Positions 52,701-64,000 of a stretch of DNA of 64,000 nt are shown in pieces. The first letter of the stretch is position 1, and each line of letters starts with the position of its first letter. The DNA comes from Cruorifilaria tuberocauda (Eukaryota; Nematoda; Chromadorea; Rhabditida; Onchocercidae): the NCBI GenBank assembly GCA_013365365.1, contig JABVXU010000022.1, forward strand, positions 248,001-312,000, given 5' to 3'. The position numbers and the translations under genes were made by a program. Under the pieces are notes generated by a model that saw only the letters and a list, made by a program, of their open reading frames with translations, made no database searches and had not been told where the DNA came from.

Positions 52701-55235
52701 CTATTTGGCTTTCATGCTGCTGTAGTTTTTCATGTTCTTCCCAGCCATGCGCACTTTTATCTTTGCGATCTTCTTGAATGCCGAATTTTCCGCCAAAACC
52801 TTTCTTGTAATCTGTAAACTACCATTTTAAGATTATTCGTAGACTCTTTTATTGGAAGTTGATGCAGTTTAATCTATTTCTCAACCCACCACACATAAGG
52901 ATTTATAAATAAGATCCAAATTCATACCTATCTGACTCTGATGCTGTGGAAGCTTCTCATGTTCATCCCAACCGAGTGCGTTCTTATCTTTTTTATCAGT
53001 CTCAACTCCATATTTCCCACCAAAACCTTTTGCATAGTCTAAAAATCGATATGAAAATACTGAAGTAACAAACAAGTGAACAAACTTGTACATGCTAACA
53101 TGTCGAAGGCAGAACGAAGTTTTCTGTAACTTATATTTTGCTAACCTATTAGAAAGGTCACACTATTAGATTTATAGCAGAATACTTCGAATTTTTGCAA
53201 AAAAAGAACTTGAGAAATTTCTGATAACTTTTAAAAATACCTATGAAAGCTATTAATTCTTGATCTTTACAAAAATTAATTCAGACAGCATCCATGGACA
53301 CGTATAATAAAAGTACAAAAAATTACTAAAGGTGAGAGAGCAAACAGTTTACATTCAAGAAACCAACCAAATATGACCGTGGATCTATAAAGACCCAGTA
53401 CAGAGCTATTCCTCACTATTAGCTATCTTTTAACTAAATCTAACTAAGAGCCAAACAAATACTTATTATTTTATCTCTCCCTTTCTCACTTCATGCTCTA
53501 CTTCTTTTATTTATTCGTTATTCGCATCGAACCGGAATTTTTTTATTGCATGCAATAGTTGTTCCGTATGTCATGAACAAATGTTTTTTTCTAGCAAAAC
53601 CGATTTTCCCCACACAATATTTTAGGATAAGTAAACCGATTCTTAAACCAAATTCACGAAAGATGCGATAACTATAAGTTAGATGCTGTAATTATGAACA
53701 TCACCTATCAACTACGTATTTTAGATAAACGTTTGGAATTCGATCGTTCAGGCTTTGAACCAGGTTTATGTGTCCGTGAATCATTTACCTCACCAACAAA
53801 AGGGAACAGAAGCAAGTGTATCAAGGAAAAAGAATAAAGGAAACTGAAGAAAAGAGTAGACAGAAAAAAGGAATGAAAACAAGAGAAAGCATAATCTTTA
53901 ATATTTTCGTTACCTATTTGACTTCCGTGTTTAGAAAGGATCATTTTTTCATCCCAACCAACAGCACTTTTATCCTTTCTGTCTAACTGAACACCATATT
54001 TCCCACCAAAACCTTTAGAATAATCTTTTTGTGATGCATGTTTGTCTACTTTTCCACTATATTCCCATGTTTCGGCACACTGAAGAACAGAATTTTACCA
54101 TCATTGTTATAAGATACAAGTAGAACTTACTAAATCAGTTCTGTCCTACAATCACTTCAAATAATGCATTAATTGCCAACAAAAAGAAAAATCTAGAATT
54201 AAAATACGGATATAAAATGAGAAAAACCTTGTCCATGCGATCTTTTTGCACACCAAATTTTCCGCCATATCCTTCACTTGCTTTTGGCATTTCTGCCGCT
54301 TTCTTGGCCTACAATAAAAATGTTGATAAGCAAATACACCTTCCTCTTACTGAAAACTTCCTACAGTAAATGAATTCTCGACTTTAATATTACAAGGACT
54401 AGTAAATCATTGCTATATCATACGAAAAGTAGTCTTTTTACGATAATAAAACAATGAATGAAATGAATCGAATGAGAGATTTAGAAACGAATCAACCAAA
54501 AGATGAACGTCTTGCAAAATCAAGTAAATCATTTTCAAAAAGATAAAAAATTCACACTCATCAAGTTATCGTTTTTAATTACTTCTTTACGCAACTGATC
54601 TAATGAAACTGATTCCTGATGGCCAGATCCTTCAATGGTCTTCGCACCCCAGCGGCTCTCTTTTTCATCTACATCATTCTGGAAAAGCAATAATTTTATT
54701 GAAATACAATGAAACACTTCCATGATCAGCATCAGTTCTACATCCTATAAGGCTTATATTTACATAAACAATTTTTATGAGTCATCTTTTTCAAGATGAA
54801 AATCTAGCCCCAGCTTAGATCAGCAAAATTTTAACATGACGAATATGTAATTGAATTTTTCAAAAATGTTTCGGAAAAAAATATATATATATCACTTGTT
54901 TTACTTTTTGTATCATAATCTGGTTGGTTATCTCAACTTTAACAGAACTAAACTAAACGAGCACTCCTTCATAATTTAAAGAATTGAAATTCATTCCTTC
55001 ATAAAAACTCTAAGAAAATAGCAGCTCAAGCTAAAAACTTTCTGATGAGTGTTTGTTTGAAACACAGTGCACATTCCAAGCAAACGGTAGAACGAATAAG
55101 ATGAGCAATATGAAGCTACTAACAATTCGGGAAACTTACGATAAAATCTGGATCAGTATCCCAATCGTCCACTTCTTGCTGCTGTTTCAACTTCTCTTTC
55201 TGCGTTAGATTCACAGCAGTTTGTGCGCGCCACAT
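49760..55235 (-). CDS. cttn: Cortactin
   Basis: Actin-branch stabiliser that binds Arp2/3 and F-actin at the cell cortex. Sixteen exons from high to low: 55235-55140, 54678-54556, 54308-54228, 54079-53914, 53038-52928, 52811-52701, 52618-52508, 52388-52278, 52191-52087, 51835-51741, 51611-51471, 51243-51183, 51102-50798, 50673-50587, 50212-50021, 49837-49760; 657 residues with agreeing phases. The order is an N-terminal acidic region with the Arp2/3-binding DDW ([12 protein letters not shown]), then [16 protein letters not shown], then six repeats of the [20 protein letters not shown] type. Four repeats are one 111-base exon each, all phase 1, implying duplication by exon copying. A seventh repeat (exon 9) is rearranged. 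It is followed by [11 protein letters not shown], a highly charged helical stretch ([16 protein letters not shown]), a linker, and a complete C-terminal SH3 domain (ALYDY-like [25 protein letters not shown]). The start MWRAQT resembles the MWKAS start of the family. Confidence 0.94.
52087..52205 (-). repeat. Rearranged seventh cortactin repeat
   Basis: Compared with the preceding repeat exons, the bases just before TATAAAAAAAG lack the usual AG acceptor, and five bases are missing after the codons for GRFGLQ. Using the acceptor AAAAAAAG at 52192 drops 13 more bases. The two losses total 18, so the downstream frame ([20 protein letters not shown]) is kept while the first ~9 codons are read in another frame (VLVAVLVYN). 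Confidence 0.7.
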
Positions 55236-56866
55236 TGGAACAAGAGATGAAATGCACTGAAACTTGACCTGAAGTGATAAAAACAGTACGTATGAAAAAA
55301 GTTGTGTGAACAAAGTGTTCTTGTAATCATTTCATATGCACTTCTTCAATCTCTCAGCAAGATAGCATTCGAAAGAAGGATGCCGATTACATGAAGACCA
55401 GTAAACAAACGTGTAGATGACGCATGCCAAATATCGAACAAATGCACCTCCGGATTGACAGACAGCTTCATCTATCGTTCTACCTTGGTTAATTTTAATG
55501 GAGCAAATTGCTATAGAACGCCTCAGTCAAATCAATGATCTCTTGGCAGTTACCTTAGATATTTCAATTGGAGAGATTTATTTTATAGTAAAAGGATGAC
55601 AAACATTCCAGAGGATTGAACATTTGGAGATTCCTGAATGAATGACATTTTCTGAGATATGAACACTGGATCATTTGGGGAATGTAAGAGTAAATTGATC
55701 TGCTACATATGAAGATGATACGTGAACACCAAAAAAGCTATACTGAACTAAAAATAAGTCTACGGAAGGTCAATCATCTTTAGGCTAAATGCATGAGTAT
55801 CTTATGAGACAATCTTTCGTTTTATCTTGAACGCCCCTGTCCGTTCCTCTTTTTCTCTGCCCCTCGCGCTGTCCTTTTGTTCGATAGAAAAAGCACAAAT
55901 TGTTTCGAATTCGAGCAATGACTCACGGTGTAGAATCGATTCCTTTGTTTTCTGATTTATTCCCTTTCTGACAGCAAAGTATTTGCATGAAGTTCACGCA
56001 TAGCGATTAGGTGTGCAAGCAGAGAGGAGAGGTGTGAGGTTTCAACTTTCTTGCAGTTAATCAGCAGTTATTAACAGCGACTATTGAAGCTATGGTAAAA
56101 CTATCATAACTGATTCTTTTAATTTGCCTAAAATTTTATCAACAGTAAGTAATTACCTTACTTGCTGCTAAAAAGGTGGGAAATGGTCTGCTAAAACATT
56201 ATATACATCTGATCCATATGATCCTAACGAAAATGATTCACCAAAAAATGAATCTCGTTATCCTCTCAGCTTCAATAAAAGTGATCTTTCGTACTAACTG
56301 TGAAAATCGTCTTCACTCTCATGGAGCCCAAATTAAATGTTTTATGGTGTGAAAATTAAATTATAATTTGAATTTCATCTGCAGAATCTTAGACGCATAT
56401 AAGAACGATAATCTTTCGCTGAATTTAACTTATGTCAGAAGCTTTTTCATTACAATTCAATTCTTATTTAACAATTTCTTTAAAACGAACGCTAATGCTG
56501 CATGCGTTATGGATTAATTTTATCAAATATTTACTTCAACCACACTCTTAATATACGACTTCGTTCCTCAACCAAGGCTTACTAGTTAGATATTTTATGC
56601 TTTTGTATTGCAAGTTTGTTTATATTTATTTCTTTTAAAAACTAAAGCTTTTCAAATTAACTTTCAATGCGCTGTTGAATTTCCTAGAGTACCTGAATAC
56701 TTGATGTTATCATTATACTGAAAAATGAGCATTTTATCAGACAAAATCGAAAATACTGATTTCTGTACTTTTACAACAATTACAGAAAAAGAATTTGTTT
56801 ATCAATTAAATAAAAAAAGCAATGATTAGCTAAATTCTATATTCTACATAACGTCGAGCATAGGAA
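55236..56866. other. Intergenic; upstream of cortactin
   Basis: Between the BPHL-like gene and cortactin, both on the minus strand. The 1.6 kb spacing is wider than typical nematode operon gaps. A GC-richer patch near 55840-56060 could be the cortactin promoter; no coding exon is seen. Confidence 0.4.
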
Positions 56867-59273
56867 CTAGCAGAAAAAGTGATTTTTGGGGTCGGTAATA
56901 AATTCATTAACTTTATCTGTGAACCATCGCGGATACTTCAAATAGAAGTCATGTCCACCAAGTGAATGCTTCTCAATTCTGAAAATCGTTGAAATTATTA
57001 GATCTCTTCGGAGGCATGAGGAGAAAATTTTTGCTAGGTCACTTTTCATACCATACTTCACATTACAAGAAATTTTTTCAATTTTAATGTCCATCAGCAG
57101 TTAAAACATATAAGCTAATGCCTAAGGTACCTTAAATAAATCTTTGAAAAATAAACCTGCAATTCACAATTACTGATTCAAAGTACTTAGGATCGCCACA
57201 AAATCTATCCATACCACCGATCATAACCAAAGCAGGAATTTTTAAGTTGGGTAGCACATAATCCGATGGAAAACGTCCTCCCAGCAAATCATATACTCTA
57301 AAAATTTTAGAAAATTTAGTCGAAATTTCAAAAAGCGATAATGTCATATTCACTTTATACACTTTTTTGTCAAAAAGCAAATGTTAGCAATATCAAAACT
57401 TTGAAAAGATTGATTTATTCTTTCATATCTGAAGGAAAGAATAATTGCACTGTTTTGTAAAATACACTTGCTTGATAGATGCATGACGAAGTACTTGAGG
57501 CCTCAAGTTGAAATATTTTTTCATTGATTTTTGAAACACATACTTTTTCATTTTGATCGAGTTAAATTAACTTAAATTATCATTTATTCTGGTCCTAATC
57601 TAGGTTTAATTCACTCACTGTTGAACGACATCACATAAATCAGCCCACTGCTTTTCAACAAATTCCTTTGGATAATGCTTTAAATACGCTTCCATTGCAT
57701 CTGGTAACCACTGATCTGTATTCCGCATGCCTGAAGCACAGAAAGCAAAATTTATTTAATTTAGAAAACGACTAATTTTCCATAAACAAATTGAATAATG
57801 AAACTTGAAAGTAGAATGATAGTACTTTTTCGTTTTTACTGGAATGGAAAAAAAAATAATTCATTTCAATTTTCCACGAAATTTGATAATTTAGATCAAA
57901 CCACGGAAAATGCGCGCTCCACGTTGATCAATGCGAGTAGCTGCCGCCATTAAAATTGCACCTTTGACGAGTTCTTTCCCTTGTCCAGCAACGTGAATAG
58001 CCGTCCGAGAACCTTCACTCCAGCCAAGTACGACGAAGGGTGTTAAGTTCAAATGCTAAAAGACCGTAAAATATTTATGTCGGGCACATTTGAATGCAAT
58101 AATAAAATGGAAAGCTAATCCTAAGAAAAATGAGATCGTTATTTCAAATGCTTATTTCCAAAAACTTCGATCAATAACTACTTTTTAGATGAAATTATCA
58201 GTAAAATAACATATATACACAACAAATTCCGACACTATTCAGTGTCATGCGCGTAAGTTCAGATATATCAATGTTTGAAATTTCTGAATCTTTTTAATAA
58301 AAATGATAATCTCTAGAACTTAAAGTTCTCGTAGCACTCTCTATCGCTAATCATTTTTAGAATATTTATTCTTACCGATGAAATAATTGAAATTAAATTA
58401 AACAGTGATAAACTTGCGAACTCTTTTATATTGTTAGCATACGAAAAGATAACATGGTTATAGGAAGTAAAGAAAGAAGTAAAACCTGCATAAGCTTTAT
58501 ACAAAAGGATGCATCTTTCATACATCGATTTACTTCTTGTTGTCTAAAAGCTTATTTAAAATGAATGAAATAGAAGAAATTTTGAGATAATAACAAGATC
58601 AATAATATATAAGTAAATTAACCAAATACAAATCAGAAGAATAAATTATTCTATGAGACAACTTGAAAATATCAAAGCGTTCTCCTGCAGTAAAATAAGA
58701 GCACACCTATCTGGAGGACGACTTTTGCCGTAACCAGGTGGATCGATGCAAATAATTGTGTAATTATCAGGATTAAAAACACTCAGCAAGTTCTCAGGAA
58801 AATCCTTCGTATAACAACCTGGAAATTAAGATAAGCTGTGCACCTATCATAATTTTTAATAATTTTTAATAAGCGATTTCATTTGTAGGTTAAACTTTTT
58901 ATGCAATTACAAATGTAAAAATGAATTCGAGTGCTAAAAAAAGTTGAAAAAAACTCCCATGAAGAAAACTTGAAAAAGTCTATTAGGAAATTTAAAAAGA
59001 GAAAAGTAATCTTTGTTTCAGAAGTCGTTGTCATGAAAATTCGTTAAAAAAAGTTGCAAAAAAAAGCTGTTTAAACTTACCAACTCCGCCACAGATGAAC
59101 AGCATAATGTATTTTCCAGTACCATATTTACAATAACCAATTTTCTGTTCATCGATCACTGTGATCAGTTCAATAACTTCATTATTTCTAAGTTCTTCAT
59201 TTTTCTCGTTCAACATTGCTTCATATCCATTTTTTATTTCTTTCGTCATTTGTTTCGCTTCTAAAGAATACAT
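56867..59273 (-). CDS. Alpha/beta hydrolase, BPHL (valacyclovir hydrolase)-like
   Basis: Serine hydrolase of the alpha/beta fold; the mammalian relative cleaves amino-acid esters and related small substrates. Seven exons from high to low: 59273-59081, 58818-58707, 58543-58486, 58055-57902, 57730-57619, 57297-57157, 56978-56867; 293 residues, matching the usual size. Visible landmarks are the oxyanion-loop region FICGGVGCYTKDF, CIDPPGYGKSRPPDR (family WDPRGYGHSRPPDR), the nucleophile elbow LGWSEGS (Ser), the acid in MIGGMDRFCGDP and the catalytic His in SLGGHDFYLKYP. The chosen ATG is the first in frame. The frame stays open upstream to an acceptor-like AATTCAG at 59434, adding about 53 codons (with SWFTVFSFTCRYAIKII) but no ATG, so an upstream exon with a targeting sequence cannot be excluded. 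The likely location is cytosol or mitochondrion. Confidence 0.88.
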
Positions 59274-59433
59274 GAATTCCGGTATTATTTTTATAGCATA
59301 TCGACATGTAAACGAAAAAACTGTGAACCATGATTTGTTTGATTCTTTACACCGCTCGCTTAAAATTTTTTCAATTTTGTATTCAATTTTGTTCACAATT
59401 TTTTTCAACTTATTACAAATATATAGAGCGGAT

Positions 59434-62182
59434 CTGAATTATCAAAATACAATCGTAATGCGTGTGAGTTCAAAATTTGTTCCATTTTTTGATACTGGTC
59501 TAATTTCTAGGAAATTTTTTGTTATATAAAACATAAAGTGAATTGTGAGTCAGATCCGAGCTATCATTTACAAAATACACTGTTTTAGTGTTAATTTAAG
59601 TTTTCTTCAATATATTTAGAACGAGGAACTGTATCGAAAGATCTGATGGAATATATAAACGATGTGCTCTATATTAACAAAGTTTAGCTATATAATAGTT
59701 AAAAAAATAAATCAAAATAACGACAAACTGTAAAATACTTTAATCTGAAATGAAAACATCACTTCTGTACTCTTTCCTAATTTTTTATAATTAGCAGAGT
59801 ACATTACTTTCCATCCTATCAAGTTCGTTTTCTTTCGTTTTTATAGTCATCTGTAAGATGGAAAAAAAGAACTGGAAGAAAAGTAGTTGGGATGTTATTC
59901 ATTTGATGAATGATCAGTCCATCTACGTCATCGTTTGTCCTTCATTCACCTGTTTTCTCCCCGTTAATCATCTTTTCCGTTGAGCGGGATACATTAGTTC
60001 TCACTCTCAGAAATGTGCTTTAAAACATAATGGAAATTTCTGAATCCACTTATAATCAATATGAAAGTTCAAGAGAAGAAGTTTAATAGTATAATAAGAA
60101 AGAAGGTAAGAGTGGGGCATTTATCAAATCTGATGAACAAACAAATAGGCCTTTCAAATTGTTCCATAAGAAATAAAATGCAAACGATGAACGGAGAATT
60201 CTGATATCCAAGTTTCAAGTTAATTTCTTAAATGTTTGGCAATTTTTGTTGCTTAAAAATATTAAAAAAGTAGGACTGAAAAAAGAAGTTTAAACTAACA
60301 GAAAATCATATTTTTAATTTTCGTCAAGTTTCTAAATACTAATAAAATGCAATTTTGGAATAATAATAAATTCCTTTATGATTAATCTTTCCTAAAAAAA
60401 ATCAAATCACAACATTGTTCATAAAGGAGAAGAAAACATGTATTTCGTTTTGTGTCTTCATGTCTAACAAAATTAGTTTGAACATTTTAAATACAATCAT
60501 TGAATAAACTAATAAAATTAGTTGGCATTACTGGGAAGAATATGAAGGTGAATAGAGCTGAAACTTACTTAAGATTGTGAAATTATTAATTGCATTTATT
60601 AATATATTTTCATTTAAAAAATGATGTTCCTTTTGTTATGACACAAAATTTTATTTTTTGCAAAAAATGAAGGAAAAGTAGCAAAAATGAATGAACGAAA
60701 AAACGAATTAGAATAACCCATTCAAACATTAATCATTGTCGTGCTGTGTAATTCAAACTGAAATTATATTAAATAATTAAATCAAATCAGTAATACAATT
60801 TGCCACTATAAATTGTTTCTACTGTTTTATCAAATGAAGGCACAATTTTCATTCACTCTTATACTCACCTGTATTTCTTATTATTACTTAGGTATCCATT
60901 TATTTTCAACATAGACCGTGCCTTTGACCTAACAATGCTTACTCTGTCGCATTTCGCCATTATATCCATATGAATCTTTTGTTATTGTTAACAAACTTCG
61001 CATTTTGTTTGGTTTCTTCAATTTACTTCAATATATTTTTCGAATGAACAATATCATATTATTAAATTCCATTCGAATGGAAATATATGAAAAAAGTCAC
61101 CATTTTCATATATTTAAGTTCAAATATTTATATTCGTTAAAAAAAACGACAGGTTTATGTTTTTGAATTCACAACCAATCGGCTTAAAAGTATAAATGGA
61201 TTTTATTTGCAAAATAAATTAACTGAACAACTTTTTATTAATTAACTAAAGATTTAAGATTCTAATATTCTATTTCAGGGCTTTTGCCATCTTTTCAATC
61301 AATTCGCACGACAAATATGTCCTTGCAGACGATAAGATAATTTAGGACTAATTTTGAGATATTTCTTTGCCATATTCAAATTTTTGACTGGCTTCAAAAT
61401 TAATTGAGAAAAAGGACTTATGAGAATGAATATGAGAGAAAAAAATAGAAAGAAGGAGTAAATTTAATATAAGTAATCAAGAAAATCGTAGTATTTAACT
61501 GATAAATAAAATTGATTCCATTAATGTCAATTGAAAGGAAAAACAGTTTTCTTGCTGATTATATATTATCCTTTGGACACTACACTATAGAATTCTTGTT
61601 GCACCATCTTGATTATAAGAATATTAAATTTGTCTATTATTTTGCGAAATTAATGGTTAAAATAGTTTAAGTCAAAGTTGAAAGTTCAGGTGTGCAAAAT
61701 AGACGTAAATGTAACGAAATTTAAAGTATAATTCTATGATGCCTCTGAATTAGAAATTCTCGAGTAAAGGTATTCGAATCCAAACTTGAATGCATCAAAA
61801 TTTCAAGCAGCGAAGGAGAATATTCCCATATAGTAATTATTATCAATGTGCTTTCGTTATCTGATATTACTATCCAAAATCTCCTCTCTGTGAATCAGAT
61901 TAGATGTTGTTTGTCTCTCCTTTAGCAGAAAGAATTAATATAATAGCATTTTATGTTGATCGATAATAATTCTTAAACTCTACCGTCATTTTCATCACTC
62001 GAACTGGTCATTATTCAACCGATTTGACATTATCTCTCGTATTATTCGAACCGGAATAGGAATAGGATAATTGCTGGTAGAATTATCGGTCTCTGTATGC
62101 TAGAAGAGAGCATTTCATTTAACAACTAAGAAAATCTGTTAACAATAGATTTCGTGAAATTTTTTATAAATTTGTGATAACA
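59434..62182. other. Gene-poor region
   Basis: No supported exon, RNA gene or long repeat was found on either strand. Confidence 0.4.
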
Positions 62183-62415
62183 TCAATTCATTGCAATCCC
62201 ATACTTTTCTTTTGCAGATTTTATCAATTTTTCAAAATTATCTAAGAATAACATCTGTGTTTTTCCATGTAATGCCTTACAATATCTCTTATCGAAGTAA
62301 ATTGCTTGATTGAAAGTTCTCATCCTTCCTATAACACTTTCATTTTTTTCCTCTTCAAGTACAATCATCAAAATGTCCAGTTTTTCCTCTTTTGTAAAAA
62401 CTTTATCGGATATAT
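62183..62415 (-). CDS. Probable last exon of an unidentified minus-strand gene
   Basis: The minus strand is open from about 62415 to a TGA at 62183-62185, with charged, helix-like sequence (KVFTKEEKLDILMIVLEEEK, then KTQMLFLDNFEKLIKSAKEK). The acceptor GATGAG at 62416 is poor, but it is the only AG that keeps the frame (phase 1). A good phase-1 donor, TTCG|GTAAGT, lies upstream near 63197, but the sequence before it has stops and no ATG in frame. The frame also has an ATG pair at 62371. The peptide looks real; I do not recognise it. Its 5' exons probably lie towards or beyond the right edge. Confidence 0.4.
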
Positions 62416-64000
62416 CTCATCTGATAAAACAAAGTATTATGATGCAATCGATCATTTTATCGATGTGATTGTTGAAAAATATTGATGCATTCACTGTTCT
62501 GAGGAGAAATGATGAAATTATGCATAAAATTTTTAGGCAAAATGCGCTTAAAAATTCGAATCATTTTTTATTCAAGGATATCATACCTTCTTATAGTGAA
62601 AATATTAAAGCAAAAGCAATCTTTATGTTTTATTTAATATAAAGAGACGAAGTTAAGCTTCAATTATTTTATTGAAGGTTGTCAACAACAACGGAAATGT
62701 TGAGAACTATGTTTTCATTGTGGTATTTTATGAATCCAAATTATTACATTGCTGATACCATGTAATTAAGTCCCTTCAATACCTTCAAGTACACTTTCAA
62801 GTTACGATTAACAGTTAAGAGACATAAGTTGTAAAAAATTTCCTTCCATGCTATAATGAAACTTTGGAAATATCATAATGGCCGTAAAATTTTCCAAAAT
62901 TTTCCAAACTTTCAAAAAGTTTATTTTTCAATTCAAATATATTAAATTTTGCTTTATTTTACATTATTAGCGTCAAAAATTTATAGGAAAAATTTTTTGA
63001 TCAATTCCAGAAAATTTTCTAATACGAATAAAAAAGAAAGGAAAATAAATTATTAATGTAGACAATAATTAAAATACACTTAGATAATAGAATTTAACAG
63101 ACTTAGATTGTGAAATTCTATAATTTTGAGGTGGCAAACTTCAGATTTCAAAGCGTTTTTCTAGTATGAAAGGAAGATATCCGACTACTACTTACCGAAT
63201 TGAGAAACCGTAGAAATGGTGGTTGCGATTTAAGATTTTTTAAAATTTATTTTTTGTTTTTCTTGTTTTCTGGCCACAAGAATTTCAAGTCTTGCCTAAT
63301 TGAAAACACAACAGTCACAAATTTAGAAAGCAGATATTGCTAGAACTGAAAGGTCAATCGTGCAATCAATAATTAAAGTACACTAATTTAAATTATCTTG
63401 TGTTTCTTGTCTAAGATAAAAATTTGATGAAAAATAAGCTCATGATGAAATGATTTCCAAACTTTAATTGCATTTTAGAAGATAATAATAAGAGAATAAT
63501 ATTTTCATTAATAAATAGTGGAAATTATATATGATAATTGCATTTTTGACAGTTTATTTTTAGCTATAACGAAGTCAAAGTAGCAGTTTTTATAAATGCA
63601 AAAATCAATTTTTCTAAATAAAGTGATCCTTCCATTTGCATTATTAGTTTACATTAATGAATCGTACAGGTAAGATGTAAAATAAGTTGTATTATTTAAT
63701 GAAAGAAAAAAGTTACAAGAAAGAATAGATAAGGAATCTCTTAAGATCGAAGGTTGCCAATAATAATTTAGAATTTTGATGGTATTTGAGAATTTGACGG
63801 TGATTAGTTTAAAGTCATAGCAATCTGTGCAATTTAAATTGATGTTCCAAAGTCAAATTTTATTTTTCCCCGAAGTTATGACGAAAGTAAAAATACTTGA
63901 AAATCTGAGTGATAAAAAGTACATGCTGAACAACGAGAAATTTTTTAACCGTGTAATTTACACAGTTGAAAATTGAGATATAAAAAATGCTATTATCTAA
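62416..64000. other. AT-rich end of window
   Basis: No firm exon. A lone good minus-strand donor (GTAAGTAGTAG) lies near 63197 and may mark a noncoding first exon of the gene ending at 62183. Confidence 0.35.

Noticed and set aside
59161..59529. Plus-strand 122-codon ORF
   Set aside because: Antisense shadow of the first exon of the hydrolase gene.

Overview
The window is AT-rich nuclear DNA from a nematode, most likely a parasitic clade III (filarial-type) worm. The evidence is short exons split by AT-rich introns with TTTCAG-type acceptors, start codons sitting just downstream of lone acceptor sites (as expected for spliced-leader trans-splicing), and a first gene whose protein reads almost exactly like C. 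elegans GPB-1. The species assignment is inference. No bacterial, viral or transposase genes were recognised. All gene models were built by hand from open frames, GT-AG sites and phase agreement between exons, so junctions may be off by a few bases.

Layout, left to right. 945-2642 (+): 3' half of the heterotrimeric G-protein beta subunit gene, whose 5' part lies left of the window. 5170-8274 (+): a six-exon, 288-residue basic protein that I do not recognise, with one GC-AG intron. 8523-8744 (+): an orphan coding-looking frame with a candidate PP1-docking motif. 8745-18403: mostly gene-poor, with a possible plus-strand first exon at 12117 and a GC-richer open island at 15960-16290 that is open on both strands. 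18404-23731 (-): a secreted 526-residue PAN/Apple-domain protein in 14 exons. 23735-30579: gene-poor, holding a ~180 bp two-copy direct repeat and a hairpin. 30580-37161 (-): about 800 residues of a large cysteine-rich, probably extracellular protein in 15 exons, first exon not found. 37648-37977 (-): two further exons that may belong upstream of it. 37978-44136: gene-poor.

44186-48387 (+): a complete GH37 trehalase with signal peptide and hydrophobic C-terminal tail. 49760-55235 (-), convergent to it: a complete cortactin gene, with the N-terminal acidic DDW motif, six canonical actin-binding repeats, a seventh rearranged repeat, a charged linker and a C-terminal SH3 domain. 56867-59273 (-): an alpha/beta hydrolase of the BPHL (valacyclovir hydrolase-like) type with nucleophile, acid and histidine all visible. 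59434-64000: mostly empty except one likely terminal exon at 62183-62415 (-).

The genes do not form one pathway: G-protein signalling, actin remodelling, trehalose breakdown, a small hydrolase and two secreted cysteine-rich proteins lie next to each other. Spacings of 1.4-7 kb argue against operons. The most interesting points are the rearranged seventh cortactin repeat, where loss of an acceptor and an internal indel cancel in frame; the large unrecognised cysteine-rich protein; a seven-residue motif repeated in the PAN protein with nearly every codon different; and the unresolved coding island near 12-16 kb.
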